Of a DNA stretch of 24,129 nt, positions 16,710-23,722 are shown piece after piece. The notes beneath the pieces were generated by a model. It had not been told where the DNA came from, did no database searches, and worked only from the letters and a program-made list of their open reading frames with translations. Every line of letters starts with the position of its first letter. The first letter of the stretch is position 1. Location of the stretch: the NCBI GenBank assembly GCA_002385465.1, contig DGDN01000117.1:1-24129 (forward strand), written 5' to 3'. The stretch is from Candidatus Fermentithermobacillaceae bacterium UBA3951. GTDB taxonomy: Bacteria; Bacillota; Sulfobacillia; Fermentithermobacillales; Fermentithermobacillaceae. The translations under genes and the position numbers were made by a program.

Positions 16710-18262
16710 AGAAACTCGAGATTTTGGCGGGCGTCGCAGCAGGCCTGGTGGCCTTCTTGGCCCTAAGGGGCCTGAACCTTTTCCCTTGGCTGCTTCTCGC
16801 AGGTCTCACGTATTTCCTGGTAACGTCCAGAGGACAGCTGGGAGACATAGGACGCAAGAAAGTCGGAGCGGTAGTGAGCCACCGTCCTCAGGTTACATTC
16901 GAGGACGTAGGAGGCCAGCGAGTCGCCAAACGGGAGCTCATGGAAGCCCTTCAATTTCTCAAGGATTACGATAGGGCCAGGCGACTCGGGATAAGACCCC
17001 TCAAGGGAATCCTCCTTGCGGGGCCACCCGGAACAGGCAAGACACTCTTGGCCAAGGCAGCGGCCAACTACACCGATTCGGCGTTCATATCCGCCTCAGG
17101 TTCAGAGTTTATCGAGGTTTATGCAGGATTGGGAGCCCAGAGGGTGAGGGGCCTCTTTGAGAAGGCCAGGAAACTGGCCCGCTCCGAGAGGAAGACGGCG
17201 GCCATAATCTTCATAGACGAAATCGAAGTCCTCGCAGGTAGGAGAGGCGCCCAGGTAGGTCACCTCGAGTATGACCAGACCCTCAACCAGCTCCTGGTGG
17301 AAATGGACGGGCTCAAGCTCGATGACGACGTGCGCATCCTGATGATCGGAGCCACAAACAGGCCCGACCTCTTGGACGCAGCCATCTTGCGCCCGGGCCG
17401 GTTTGACAGAACGGTGAGGGTAGACCTTCCCGACAGGGAAGGCCGGTGCGAGATCCTGAATCTTCATCTCAAGAACAAGCCGCTCTCACCCGAGGTCAGC
17501 ATCGATACCCTTGCCAGGGAGACTTTTGGGCTTTCAGGCGCCCACCTGGAGACCCTCTGCAACGAAGCTGCAATCTTGGCTCTCAGAAAAGGAAACGAAG
17601 CCATATCCCAAGACGATCTCGAGGAAGCGCTGGACAAGATCCTTATGGGCGAAAAGCTGGAGAAACTCCCTTCTCCGGAAGAGATCCACAGGGTGGCAGT
17701 GCACGAAGCAGGGCACGCCGTTGTATCCGAAGCCCTGAGACCGGGTTCGGTCGCCCAAGTAACGGTGTCGCCGAGGGGAAACGCCCTTGGTTTCGTCCGT
17801 CACGCGCCCAAGGATGACACCTATGTCTATCCGCGGGAGACCATAGAGGAAGAGATCTGCATCCTGATCGCCGGAGCAGGAGCAGAGGAGATGTTCTTTG
17901 GCTCTAAGAGCACAACGGCATCCAACGACTTCCAAAGGGCCTTAGACCTCGCCAAGAGGATCGTTTCCTACGGAATGTCGCCCCTGGGCGTTGTGGACAG
18001 GGATACTGCCTCGCCGGAAGTCCTGGCCAAAGCAACCAGGGAGATACTGGACCGGTGCCACGACCGCACGGCGTCCATCCTAAAGAAGCACCGGATGCAC
18101 ATTAAGGAGATCGCCCAGGCTTTGATGAAGCGGGAAAGCATGCCCGGTGACGAGCTGAGGTCCCTGCTCCAAAGGGATTACCCGGGACGCTGGCGGTGGC
18201 GGAAGCTCCCGTCTTACAGAGGAAAACTTACGCGCAAGGTAGAAGAAGCGGCGCGGGGGTGA
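16706..18262 (+). CDS. FtsH-like AAA+ zinc metalloprotease, short N-terminus
   Basis: FtsH proteases are membrane-bound hexamers that extract and degrade membrane and cytosolic proteins using ATP. This 518-residue protein has Walker A GPPGTGKT (106-113), Walker B IIFIDEIE (167-174), and the second region of homology with arginine fingers R232 and R235 (ILRPGRFDR). It also has a peptidase domain with HEAGH (333-337) and the third zinc ligand D408 (TASNDF). It differs from housekeeping FtsH in several ways. It is about 100 residues shorter than typical. Its two membrane helices (about 5-20 and 24-40) are joined by only a few residues, so the usual extracytoplasmic domain is missing. The pore motif, normally FVG after the GS(D/E)FxE stretch, reads Y139-A140-G141. 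The symbol ftsH is not used because this looks like a paralogue. It overlaps the preceding unknown gene by 4 bp and is followed within 5 bp by cinA. Confidence 0.88.
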   Translation: MKKLEILAGVAAGLVAFLALRGLNLFPWLLLAGLTYFLVTSRGQLGDIGRKKVGAVVSHRPQVTFEDVGGQRVAKRELMEALQFLKDYDRARRLGIRPLKGILLAGPPGTGKTLLAKAAANYTDSAFISASGSEFIEVYAGLGAQRVRGLFEKARKLARSERKTAAIIFIDEIEVLAGRRGAQVGHLEYDQTLNQLLVEMDGLKLDDDVRILMIGATNRPDLLDAAILRPGRFDRTVRVDLPDREGRCEILNLHLKNKPLSPEVSIDTLARETFGLSGAHLETLCNEAAILALRKGNEAISQDDLEEALDKILMGEKLEKLPSPEEIHRVAVHEAGHAVVSEALRPGSVAQVTVSPRGNALGFVRHAPKDDTYVYPRETIEEEICILIAGAGAEEMFFGSKSTTASNDFQRALDLAKRIVSYGMSPLGVVDRDTASPEVLAKATREILDRCHDRTASILKKHRMHIKEIAQALMKRESMPGDELRSLLQRDYPGRWRWRKLPSYRGKLTRKVEEAARG

Positions 18263-18267
18263 TACCC

Positions 18268-19545
18268 TTGCAGGCGGAAATCTTGTCAGTTGGAACCGAA
18301 CTCCTCCTGGGGGAGATAACCGATACAAACGCACAGTATATATCGGCTAGGCTTAGGGAGATCGGGGTTTCCGTTTACAGGAGAGAAACGCTGGGAGACA
18401 ATAGGTCAAGGCTTACCGGAGCTTTTAGGGAGGCGCTCGGCCGCGCCTCCTTGGTTATTGCTACCGGAGGGCTCGGCCCCACAGACGACGACGTGACCGC
18501 CGAGTGCCTGGCGGCGGCTCTCGGGCTACCTCTCGAGTTCCACGAAGGAGCTTGGGAAGACATGCTCGAGTGGTACCGCGTCCGCGGGAGGACCCCTTCC
18601 CCGGGGGACAGAAAACAGGCGATGATCATCGGGGGCGGGATACCCTTTCGGAACAAGGTAGGCACCGCTCCAGGTCAGGCCATTTTGACGGGCGGCAAGC
18701 TGGCGTGCGTGCTCCCGGGACCGCCCCGGGAGATGATCCCCATGTTCGAAGAACATCTGGTTCCCCTCATTCAGAGCACCTTCACTGATCTCGTCCCGCT
18801 CTACATAAAGAACCTGAAGCTTACGGGGATCCCCGAGGTCAAAGTCGGCGAGATGATAAGAGACCTTATGGATTCGGCGAACCCTACCGTTGCGCCCTAT
18901 GCGGGCCGCGGCGAGATCAGGATAAGGATCGCCGCCGGAAGCGAAGACTTGGCGGAAGCCAGAAAGATGGTCGCCCAAGTGGCGGACGAAGTGAAGAGTC
19001 GCCTTAGAGATTACATCTACGGCGAAGACGACGATACGCTCGAATCGGCGGTTGGAGAGATCATGTCGCGTAGGGGACTCAGCATCGCGACGGCCGAGTC
19101 TGTGACCGGCGGGCTGGTGGCCCACAGGCTCACCAACGTGCCGGGGAGCTCCCGCTATTTCAAGATGGGGATGGTTGCCTACAGTCCCGCCATAAAAGCT
19201 ACATGCCTGGGAGTCCCGGATGAAGCGATCTGGAAAGACGAGGCGGTGAACGAGGAGACCGCAGTTTCAATGGCATCGGGCGTAAGGACCCTGGCTGGAG
19301 CGAAGATTGGGCTCGCGACCACCGGCTTTGCCGGTCCGACCGGAGGCACGGAGAAAGAACCGGTGGGAACCGTGTACGTGGCGGTCTCGGACGAGGACGG
19401 GACCGAAGTGGAAAGGTTCATCTACACCGGGTCCAGAAGAGATGTCAAGGAATACGGGGCGGGGAGGGCCCTCTACGTCTTGTGGAGGCGGCTCAAGAGG
19501 TCCCGCCGTAAGCCACAGGGCTCCAAGGAAGGGTCGGGCCAATGA
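18268..19545 (+). CDS. cinA: CinA: competence/damage-inducible protein, nicotinamide-nucleotide amidase type
   Basis: CinA-family proteins join an N-terminal COG1058 domain (molybdopterin-binding-like fold, implicated in ADP-ribose or NAD-related pyrophosphatase activity) to a C-terminal PncC-type amidase domain. The latter deamidates nicotinamide mononucleotide in NAD recycling. The start at TTG 18268 gives MQAEILSVGTELLLGEITDTN, which matches the usual CinA N-terminus exactly in position. GGGGGTGA lies about 6 nt upstream; GTG 18259 is a weaker option. The conserved GGLGPTDDD is at 67-75. The C-terminal amidase signature reads TAESVTGGLVAHRL, with the serine conserved and the usual following Cys replaced by Val. 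At 425 residues it is full length. It lies 5 bp after the FtsH-like stop and overlaps thpR by 4 bp (ATGA). Placement before recA is typical of Bacillota. Confidence 0.93.
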   Translation: MQAEILSVGTELLLGEITDTNAQYISARLREIGVSVYRRETLGDNRSRLTGAFREALGRASLVIATGGLGPTDDDVTAECLAAALGLPLEFHEGAWEDMLEWYRVRGRTPSPGDRKQAMIIGGGIPFRNKVGTAPGQAILTGGKLACVLPGPPREMIPMFEEHLVPLIQSTFTDLVPLYIKNLKLTGIPEVKVGEMIRDLMDSANPTVAPYAGRGEIRIRIAAGSEDLAEARKMVAQVADEVKSRLRDYIYGEDDDTLESAVGEIMSRRGLSIATAESVTGGLVAHRLTNVPGSSRYFKMGMVAYSPAIKATCLGVPDEAIWKDEAVNEETAVSMASGVRTLAGAKIGLATTGFAGPTGGTEKEPVGTVYVAVSDEDGTEVERFIYTGSRRDVKEYGAGRALYVLWRRLKRSRRKPQGSKEGSGQ

Positions 19546-20183
19546 CGGCGCGACCCGACTCCTTGCGGTGCTTTGTGGCGATCGCGGTCCCCGGGGAAAC
19601 GCGGTCTCTTCTTGCATCATTTGCCGGCAGCTCAAAGAGGCTTTTCCCCGGATACCGGTTCGTACCCCCGGAAAACCTGCACATTACCATCCAGTTCCTA
19701 GGCGATGTGCCCAGGCGATCTCTGGAAGGTATTCGTGAAGCGTTGTACACGGCAACACAAGGGAAGGACCCCTTCCGAGTGGATTTTCGCGAAGCCGGCG
19801 CCTTCCCTGAAAGAGGTGCCCCCCGAATCCTCCATGTTGTCGCAACCGGAGGGAAGGCTCCCCTCGTGTCTCTCGCCCGGGACGTAAGGGAAAGCCTCTT
19901 TGCCCTCGGCTACGGTGACACCAAACCGTTTGTCCCTCATATCACCTTGGGGAGGGTGAAAAGGGGTTCGCCCGATTACCACCGTGGGCCTTCACCGGAG
20001 ACGCCCGGCCAAATACCACCGGACATCCGTTCTCTCTGGAAGGATTCCTTCGGGCGGTTCCTCGAAGAAAAGAATGGGAAACCCGAATGGGACGTAACCG
20101 AAGTCGTGCTCATGCAAAGCATCCTTAGGCCAGAAGGAGCGCTGTACACACCTCTGGCAGCTATCGGTCTCTATGGAACTTAA
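19542..20183 (+). CDS. thpR: RNA 2',3'-cyclic phosphodiesterase (2'-5' RNA ligase family)
   Basis: ThpR/LigT-type 2H phosphoesterases open 2',3'-cyclic phosphates at RNA ends and can join some 2'-5' linkages in vitro. Both catalytic HxTx motifs are present: H47-I-T49 in NLHITIQFLG and H133-I-T135 in VPHITLGRV. The N-terminus (RCFVAIAVPGETR) is the typical family opening. The 213-residue length is slightly longer than the usual approximately 180-200, with a polar loop after the second motif. It begins inside the cinA stop codon (ATGA), a standard coupling. A recA promoter follows after the stop, so thpR probably ends the transcription unit that started at 16100, apart from readthrough into recA. 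Confidence 0.93.
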   Translation: MTARPDSLRCFVAIAVPGETRSLLASFAGSSKRLFPGYRFVPPENLHITIQFLGDVPRRSLEGIREALYTATQGKDPFRVDFREAGAFPERGAPRILHVVATGGKAPLVSLARDVRESLFALGYGDTKPFVPHITLGRVKRGSPDYHRGPSPETPGQIPPDIRSLWKDSFGRFLEEKNGKPEWDVTEVVLMQSILRPEGALYTPLAAIGLYGT

Positions 20184-20196
20184 GTACGGAGCTTAT

Positions 20197-20210
20197 CGAA
20201 CACGCGTACT
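20197..20210. promoter_or_regulatory. LexA (SOS/Cheo) box-like site upstream of recA
   Basis: CGAACACGCGTACT matches 12 of 14 positions of the Gram-positive LexA consensus CGAACRNRYGTTYG. The left half-site GAAC is perfect and the right half GTAC differs by one base from GTTC. It lies 6 nt upstream of the -35 of the recA promoter. This agrees with SOS control of recA known in Bacillus, but the imperfect right half and the lack of a LexA gene in view keep it tentative. A 6-bp inverted repeat, AGTACG (20183-20188) and CGTACT (20205-20210), overlaps it. Confidence 0.55.
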
Positions 20211-20216
20211 CATTCG

Positions 20217-20245
20217 TTGTGACTCATGAGCCGTGATGCTATACT
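20217..20245 (+). promoter_or_regulatory. recA promoter
   Basis: The -35 TTGTGA (20217-20222, 4 of 6 match) and the -10 TATACT (20240-20245, 5 of 6 match) are separated by exactly 17 nt. TGC (20237-20239) before the -10 makes it an extended element. The transcript would start near 20252, giving a leader of about 45 nt. Confidence 0.65.
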
Positions 20246-20295
20246 CATGTAGGAAGGTGCTGCCAGGGACGTGGCAATAACTGGAGGTTGAGTGA

Positions 20296-21327
20296 ATGCT
20301 CGAAAAGGAAAAGGCTCTCGAGCTAGCAGTCGCGCAGATAGAGAAACAGTTTGGGAAAGGTTCCATTATGCGGTGGGGAGAGGCGACTCAGAAAACTACG
20401 GCCGATGTCATACCCACCGGTTCCCTGGCGCTGGATATAGCTTTAGGTGTTGGAGGAATACCAAGGGGCAGGATCATAGAGATATACGGCCCCGAAGGCT
20501 CAGGGAAGACCACCGTGGCGCTCCACATAATCGCGGAAGCGCAGAAAGCGGGCGGTATTTCTGCCTATGTCGACGCCGAGCACGCTCTTGACCCGATCTA
20601 CGCCCGGAAGATAGGCGTTGATGTGGATAACCTCCTTATCTCTCAACCGGATACCGGAGAGCAAGCGCTGGAGATCGTCGATGCGCTGGTTAGATCAGGC
20701 GCCGTCGACGCCATCGTCGTAGACTCAGTCGCTGCCCTTGCGCCTAGGGCCGAAATAGAGGGAGAAATGGGTGACTCCCACGTAGGCCTTCAAGCGCGTC
20801 TTATGTCCCAGGCGCTGAGGAAGCTCACCGCCGTCATATCCAAGTCCAATTCGACTGCGGTGTTCATCAACCAGCTCCGCGAGAAAGTAGGAGTGATGTT
20901 CGGCAATCCCGAGGTCACTCCGGGGGGAAGGGCACTCAAGTTTTACTCCTCCGTCCGGCTGGACGTGCGGAGAGTCGAAAATATCAAACAAGGCCAAGAT
21001 ACTATTGGGGCCAGGACAAGGGTAAGGGTGGTAAAGAACAAGCTGGCTCCCCCCTTCAAGCAGGCTGAGTTTGATATTATCTTTGGAGAGGGGATCTCCA
21101 AAGAGGGCTCTCTCTTAGATGTGGGCGTGGCTCACAACGTGATCACAAGGACGGGCACCTGGTATTCCTATGGCGATACCAGGATGGGACAAGGCAAAGA
21201 GGCCGCCCGTTCGTTCCTGAAAGAACACCCGGAGGTATCGGATGAGATCGAGAAGAAGGTCCGTGAGGCCCTGAAAGCCGGCTCGTTCAAGGCGGAAGGC
21301 GCGACGGACCTCGGTGAAGCAGAGTAG
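20296..21327 (+). CDS. recA: Recombinase RecA
   Basis: RecA forms filaments on single-stranded DNA, pairs homologous DNA, and triggers LexA self-cleavage in the SOS response. The 343-residue protein has Walker A GPEGSGKT (65-72), the Walker B region AIVVDSVAALAPRAEIEGEMGD, the DNA-binding loop L1 (around DSHVGLQARLMSQALRKL), and loop L2 beginning FINQLREKVGVMFGNPE. The C-terminal tail is short and moderately acidic (TDLGEAE). Length and sequence are typical, with no intein or insertion. GGAGGT (20283-20288) sits 7 nt before the ATG. It is followed after 6 bp by recX. Confidence 0.99.
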   Translation: MLEKEKALELAVAQIEKQFGKGSIMRWGEATQKTTADVIPTGSLALDIALGVGGIPRGRIIEIYGPEGSGKTTVALHIIAEAQKAGGISAYVDAEHALDPIYARKIGVDVDNLLISQPDTGEQALEIVDALVRSGAVDAIVVDSVAALAPRAEIEGEMGDSHVGLQARLMSQALRKLTAVISKSNSTAVFINQLREKVGVMFGNPEVTPGGRALKFYSSVRLDVRRVENIKQGQDTIGARTRVRVVKNKLAPPFKQAEFDIIFGEGISKEGSLLDVGVAHNVITRTGTWYSYGDTRMGQGKEAARSFLKEHPEVSDEIEKKVREALKAGSFKAEGATDLGEAE

Positions 21328-21333
21328 GACCTC

Positions 21334-21858
21334 ATGGCACGAAAAGAGACAAAGCGTACGGCTACCGATTACGCTCTGGGCGTGCTATCTAGACGTCGTG
21401 TCTCAAAGGGACAGATGAGGGAATCCTTAAGGCGAAAAGGATATTCCGATAAAGAGGCTGAGACCGCGATTGCCAAGCTGGTCGAGTGGGGATATCTGGA
21501 TGATGGAAGTTACAGTCGTGAGCTCCTTCGTTCGATGCTGAACACGTGTCCTATCGGTAGAAGGAGAGCGGTGTTCGAGCTCTCAAGGAGACTCTTCGAG
21601 AGAGAACTTATCGAGACGGTAGTAGACGAAGTGTTCACCGGGGTCGGGGAAGAGGAACTGGCAGCCCTGGCCGTCCGGAAGTACCTGAGTCAGAGGAAAA
21701 GTGGATTAACAACTGAAAAAGAACGCGAACGGTTGGCCCGGTGGCTCCAAAGACGGGGATTCGGCTTCGAGGCAATATCCTCGGTGCTCAGAAGGACCGG
21801 CTGGACATCCGGGGACGGCCAACTGGATTCTGGCATAAGAGACGGCTTACATCTATGA
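21334..21858 (+). CDS. recX: RecA modulator RecX
   Basis: RecX binds RecA filaments and regulates their growth and strand exchange. The 174-residue protein is made of the three-helix repeats of the family, visible in YALGVLSRRRVSKGQMRESL, in YLDDGSYSRELLRSMLN, and in ERERLARWLQRRGFGFEAISSVL. The opening ATDYALGVLSRR matches the usual start of Bacillota RecX. It lies 6 bp after recA, an arrangement seen widely and consistent with one mRNA. The SD is weak (AGTAGGAC), so translation may be coupled to recA. Length is normal. Confidence 0.92.
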   Translation: MARKETKRTATDYALGVLSRRRVSKGQMRESLRRKGYSDKEAETAIAKLVEWGYLDDGSYSRELLRSMLNTCPIGRRRAVFELSRRLFERELIETVVDEVFTGVGEEELAALAVRKYLSQRKSGLTTEKERERLARWLQRRGFGFEAISSVLRRTGWTSGDGQLDSGIRDGLHL

Positions 21859-22019
21859 CCGAACTCAACTTGTTTCTGGAAACCTTAGTAGTGTACGCAA
21901 AGTGCGGCCCGCCTGGGCCGGGACCTTGCGTTTCGATTGGAGCTGTGCAGACTTATGGCTTTAACCCTAAGCGGTTTCGTCCGGCGGGGAGAAGCTCTAC
22001 TTTACGTCTGAGAAACTAA
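21855..22019 (+). CDS. Small open frame overlapping the recX stop, doubtful
   Basis: A 54-codon frame starts with an ATG that overlaps the recX TGA (ATGA), the coupling seen elsewhere in this block. The peptide starts MTELNLFLETLVVYAKCG, is then Gly/Pro/Arg-rich, and ends RSSTLRLRN. The first 18 residues look protein-like, but the rest matches the sequence of possible RNA stems and shows no domain. I treat it as a possible small protein or, more likely, a by-product of a structured leader. Confidence 0.2.
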   Translation: MTELNLFLETLVVYAKCGPPGPGPCVSIGAVQTYGFNPKRFRPAGRSSTLRLRN

Positions 22020-22048
22020 GCACAGAAAGGTTTTTGGAGCACCTCCAA
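21884..22048 (+). ncRNA. Possible structured leader or small RNA between recX and rny
   Basis: The 268 nt between recX and the rny start hold several complementary segments. CTTAGT (21884-21889) pairs with ACTAAG (22015-22020), closing the region. ACGCAA (21895-21900) pairs with TTGCGT (21926-21931), enclosing GGCCC-GCCT-GGGCC (21906-21919). CAGAC (21948-21952) pairs with GTCTG (22006-22010), and GGAGCT (21939-21944) pairs with AGCTCT (21993-21998) with one wobble; these two cross, so they are alternative or form a pseudoknot. TTGGAG-CAC-CTCCAA (22034-22048) is a further hairpin. I cannot match it to a known riboswitch or 6S RNA class. It may control rny, whose SD is at 22111-22121. Confidence 0.3.
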
Positions 22049-22126
22049 TTCGGCCTGAGATATGCGTCCTGCCAGATAAGCCGGTGGCTGTCTGGTTTTT
22101 CGCGTTTCTTGGAGGAGGTGACCTGG

Positions 22127-23656
22127 ATGCAGTGGACAGTACCTTTGATTGCCTTGCTGGTGGGCGCTTTGGCGGGCTACCTTGTCCGAAGGGCCGTTGG
22201 AGAAGCGAAGATAAAGTCGGCGGAAGTAGAAGCCAAACGGATACTGGATGACGCGACAAAGTCCGCCGAGACCAAAAAGCGTGAAATACTGGTAGAAGCC
22301 CGCGATGAGGCCGGAAGGCTCAGAGACGAGCTTGAAAGGGAAGTACGGGAACGTCGCCAGGAACTGCAACGCACCGAAAGGCGCCTTATCAATAAGGAGG
22401 AATCCCTGGACCGGAGGCAGGAGCTCTTCAGCCAGAAAGAGGAGAACCTGGCGAGGCAGGAGAGGGCACTCACGGAAAAGAGCAAAGCCCTCGACAGCCT
22501 TCACGAACAGGCTTTGAAGGAGCTTGAGAGGATCTCGGGGCTCTCGAGAGAAGAGGCCAGAGAACGGATTCTGGGTGAAGTCAGAGACGCCTTGAAAGAG
22601 GAGACCGCCCGTCTCATACGGGACGCAGAAGCGCAGGCCAGGGAAGAGGCCGAGGCCAAAGCGAGAAGCATCATCAGTCTGGCGATACAAAAATGCGCCG
22701 CCGATCACGTTGCCGAAAACACGGTGTCGGTGGTTGAACTTCCCAATGACGAGATGAAGGGCAGGATCATTGGACGGGAAGGCCGCAATATCAGGGCCCT
22801 GGAGACTCTGACAGGTGTCGACCTGATCATTGACGACACTCCGGAAGCAGTCATCCTGTCCGGTTTCGATCCCATAAGGCGGGAAGTCGCGAGGCTGGCC
22901 TTGGAGAGGCTGGTTTCGGACGGAAGGATCCATCCTGCGCGAATAGAGGAAATGGTTGAGAAAGCCCAGAAAGATGTCGACGCTCTTATTAAGCAAGAAG
23001 GCGAGCAAGCGGCACTTAACCTCGGAGTGCACGGCCTGCACCCGGAGATAGTGAAGCTTCTCGGCCGCCTCAAGTTCCGCACCAGCTACGGCCAGAACGT
23101 GCTCAAGCACTCGATTGAGGTCGCCCATTTGGCCGCCAGCATGGCCAGCGAGATCGGGGCCGACGTGGCGGTGGCTAAGAGAGCGGGGCTCCTCCATGAC
23201 ATCGGCAAGGCCGTAGATCATGAAGTTGAGGGGTCTCACGTGGCAATAGGCGTGAACCTCCTTCGCAGGTACCGGGAGTCCCACGATGTCATCCGGGCAG
23301 TGGAGGCGCACCACGGAGATGTTGAGGCCCAGTCCATCGAGGCTTTCTTGGTGGCAGCCGCCGATGCCATCTCGGCCGCACGACCCGGAGCTCGCCGCGA
23401 GACCCTTGAAATGTACCTGAAGCGCCTGGAGAAACTAGAAGAAATCGCCAACTCCTTTGAGGGAGTCGACAAGAGTTACGCGATCCAGGCTGGGCGCGAG
23501 ATTAGGATAATGGTAAAGCCCGAGAAGATCGACGATCTAGGAGCGGTACGCCTGGCACGGGACATTGTGAAGAAGATTGAAAAAGACATAGAATACCCGG
23601 GCCAGATTAAGGTGGTAGTAGTGAGAGAAACAAGAGCGGTCGGCTACGCGAAGTAA
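22127..23656 (+). CDS. rny: Ribonuclease Y (endoribonuclease)
   Basis: RNase Y is the membrane-anchored endonuclease that starts decay of many mRNAs in Bacillota and joins the degradosome. The start ATG 22127 follows GGAGGAGGTGA (22111-22121) with 5 nt between, and gives MQWTVPLIALLVGALAGYLV, the usual N-terminal membrane helix. A long charged coiled coil covers about residues 25-190, with many E/R/K residues. The KH RNA-binding domain follows, with G216-R-E-G219 in IIGREGRNIRALE. The HD domain contains H357-D358 in LLHDIGKAVDHE, the metal-binding catalytic motif. The 509-residue length is normal. An in-frame extension to 22034 lacks an SD and adds no family sequence. Confidence 0.97.
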   Translation: MQWTVPLIALLVGALAGYLVRRAVGEAKIKSAEVEAKRILDDATKSAETKKREILVEARDEAGRLRDELEREVRERRQELQRTERRLINKEESLDRRQELFSQKEENLARQERALTEKSKALDSLHEQALKELERISGLSREEARERILGEVRDALKEETARLIRDAEAQAREEAEAKARSIISLAIQKCAADHVAENTVSVVELPNDEMKGRIIGREGRNIRALETLTGVDLIIDDTPEAVILSGFDPIRREVARLALERLVSDGRIHPARIEEMVEKAQKDVDALIKQEGEQAALNLGVHGLHPEIVKLLGRLKFRTSYGQNVLKHSIEVAHLAASMASEIGADVAVAKRAGLLHDIGKAVDHEVEGSHVAIGVNLLRRYRESHDVIRAVEAHHGDVEAQSIEAFLVAAADAISAARPGARRETLEMYLKRLEKLEEIANSFEGVDKSYAIQAGREIRIMVKPEKIDDLGAVRLARDIVKKIEKDIEYPGQIKVVVVRETRAVGYAK

Positions 23657-23678
23657 TCGCGGCCTTCTGCATCAATGG

Positions 23679-23708
23679 GTCGCCTGCGGCTCATTGGTCG
23701 CAGGCGAC
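23679..23708 (+). other. Perfect 10-bp hairpin just before the SD of the last gene
   Basis: GTCGCCTGCG (23679-23688) and CGCAGGCGAC (23699-23708) form a perfect 10-bp stem with a 10-nt loop. The SD AAGGAGAG (23709-23716) begins on the next base, so this is not a terminator with a U-run. A second, overlapping fold exists: CAATG (23673-23677) with CATTG (23692-23696), with GCC and GGC (23682-23684 and 23688-23690) inside. The two folds exclude each other, which is the layout of an attenuator or RNA switch. It could also limit readthrough from rny. Confidence 0.5.
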
Positions 23709-23722
23709 AAGGAGAGATACCG

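Noticed and set aside
21884..22048. 6S RNA gene in the recX-rny gap
   Set aside because: Paired ends and bulged stems raised the idea, but the length is short and I cannot recognise the conserved open-complex-like bubble. It is kept only as an unassigned structured region.
22016..23314. 432-codon open frame on the minus strand opposite rny
   Set aside because: It is a shadow of the rny reading frame. Its composition (long V/F/H/L-rich runs) matches the reverse of a charged coiled coil, and no family features are seen.
23679..23708. The strong hairpin after rny as an intrinsic terminator
   Set aside because: No U-run follows; the next bases are the SD of the following gene. I list it as a possible regulatory hairpin instead.
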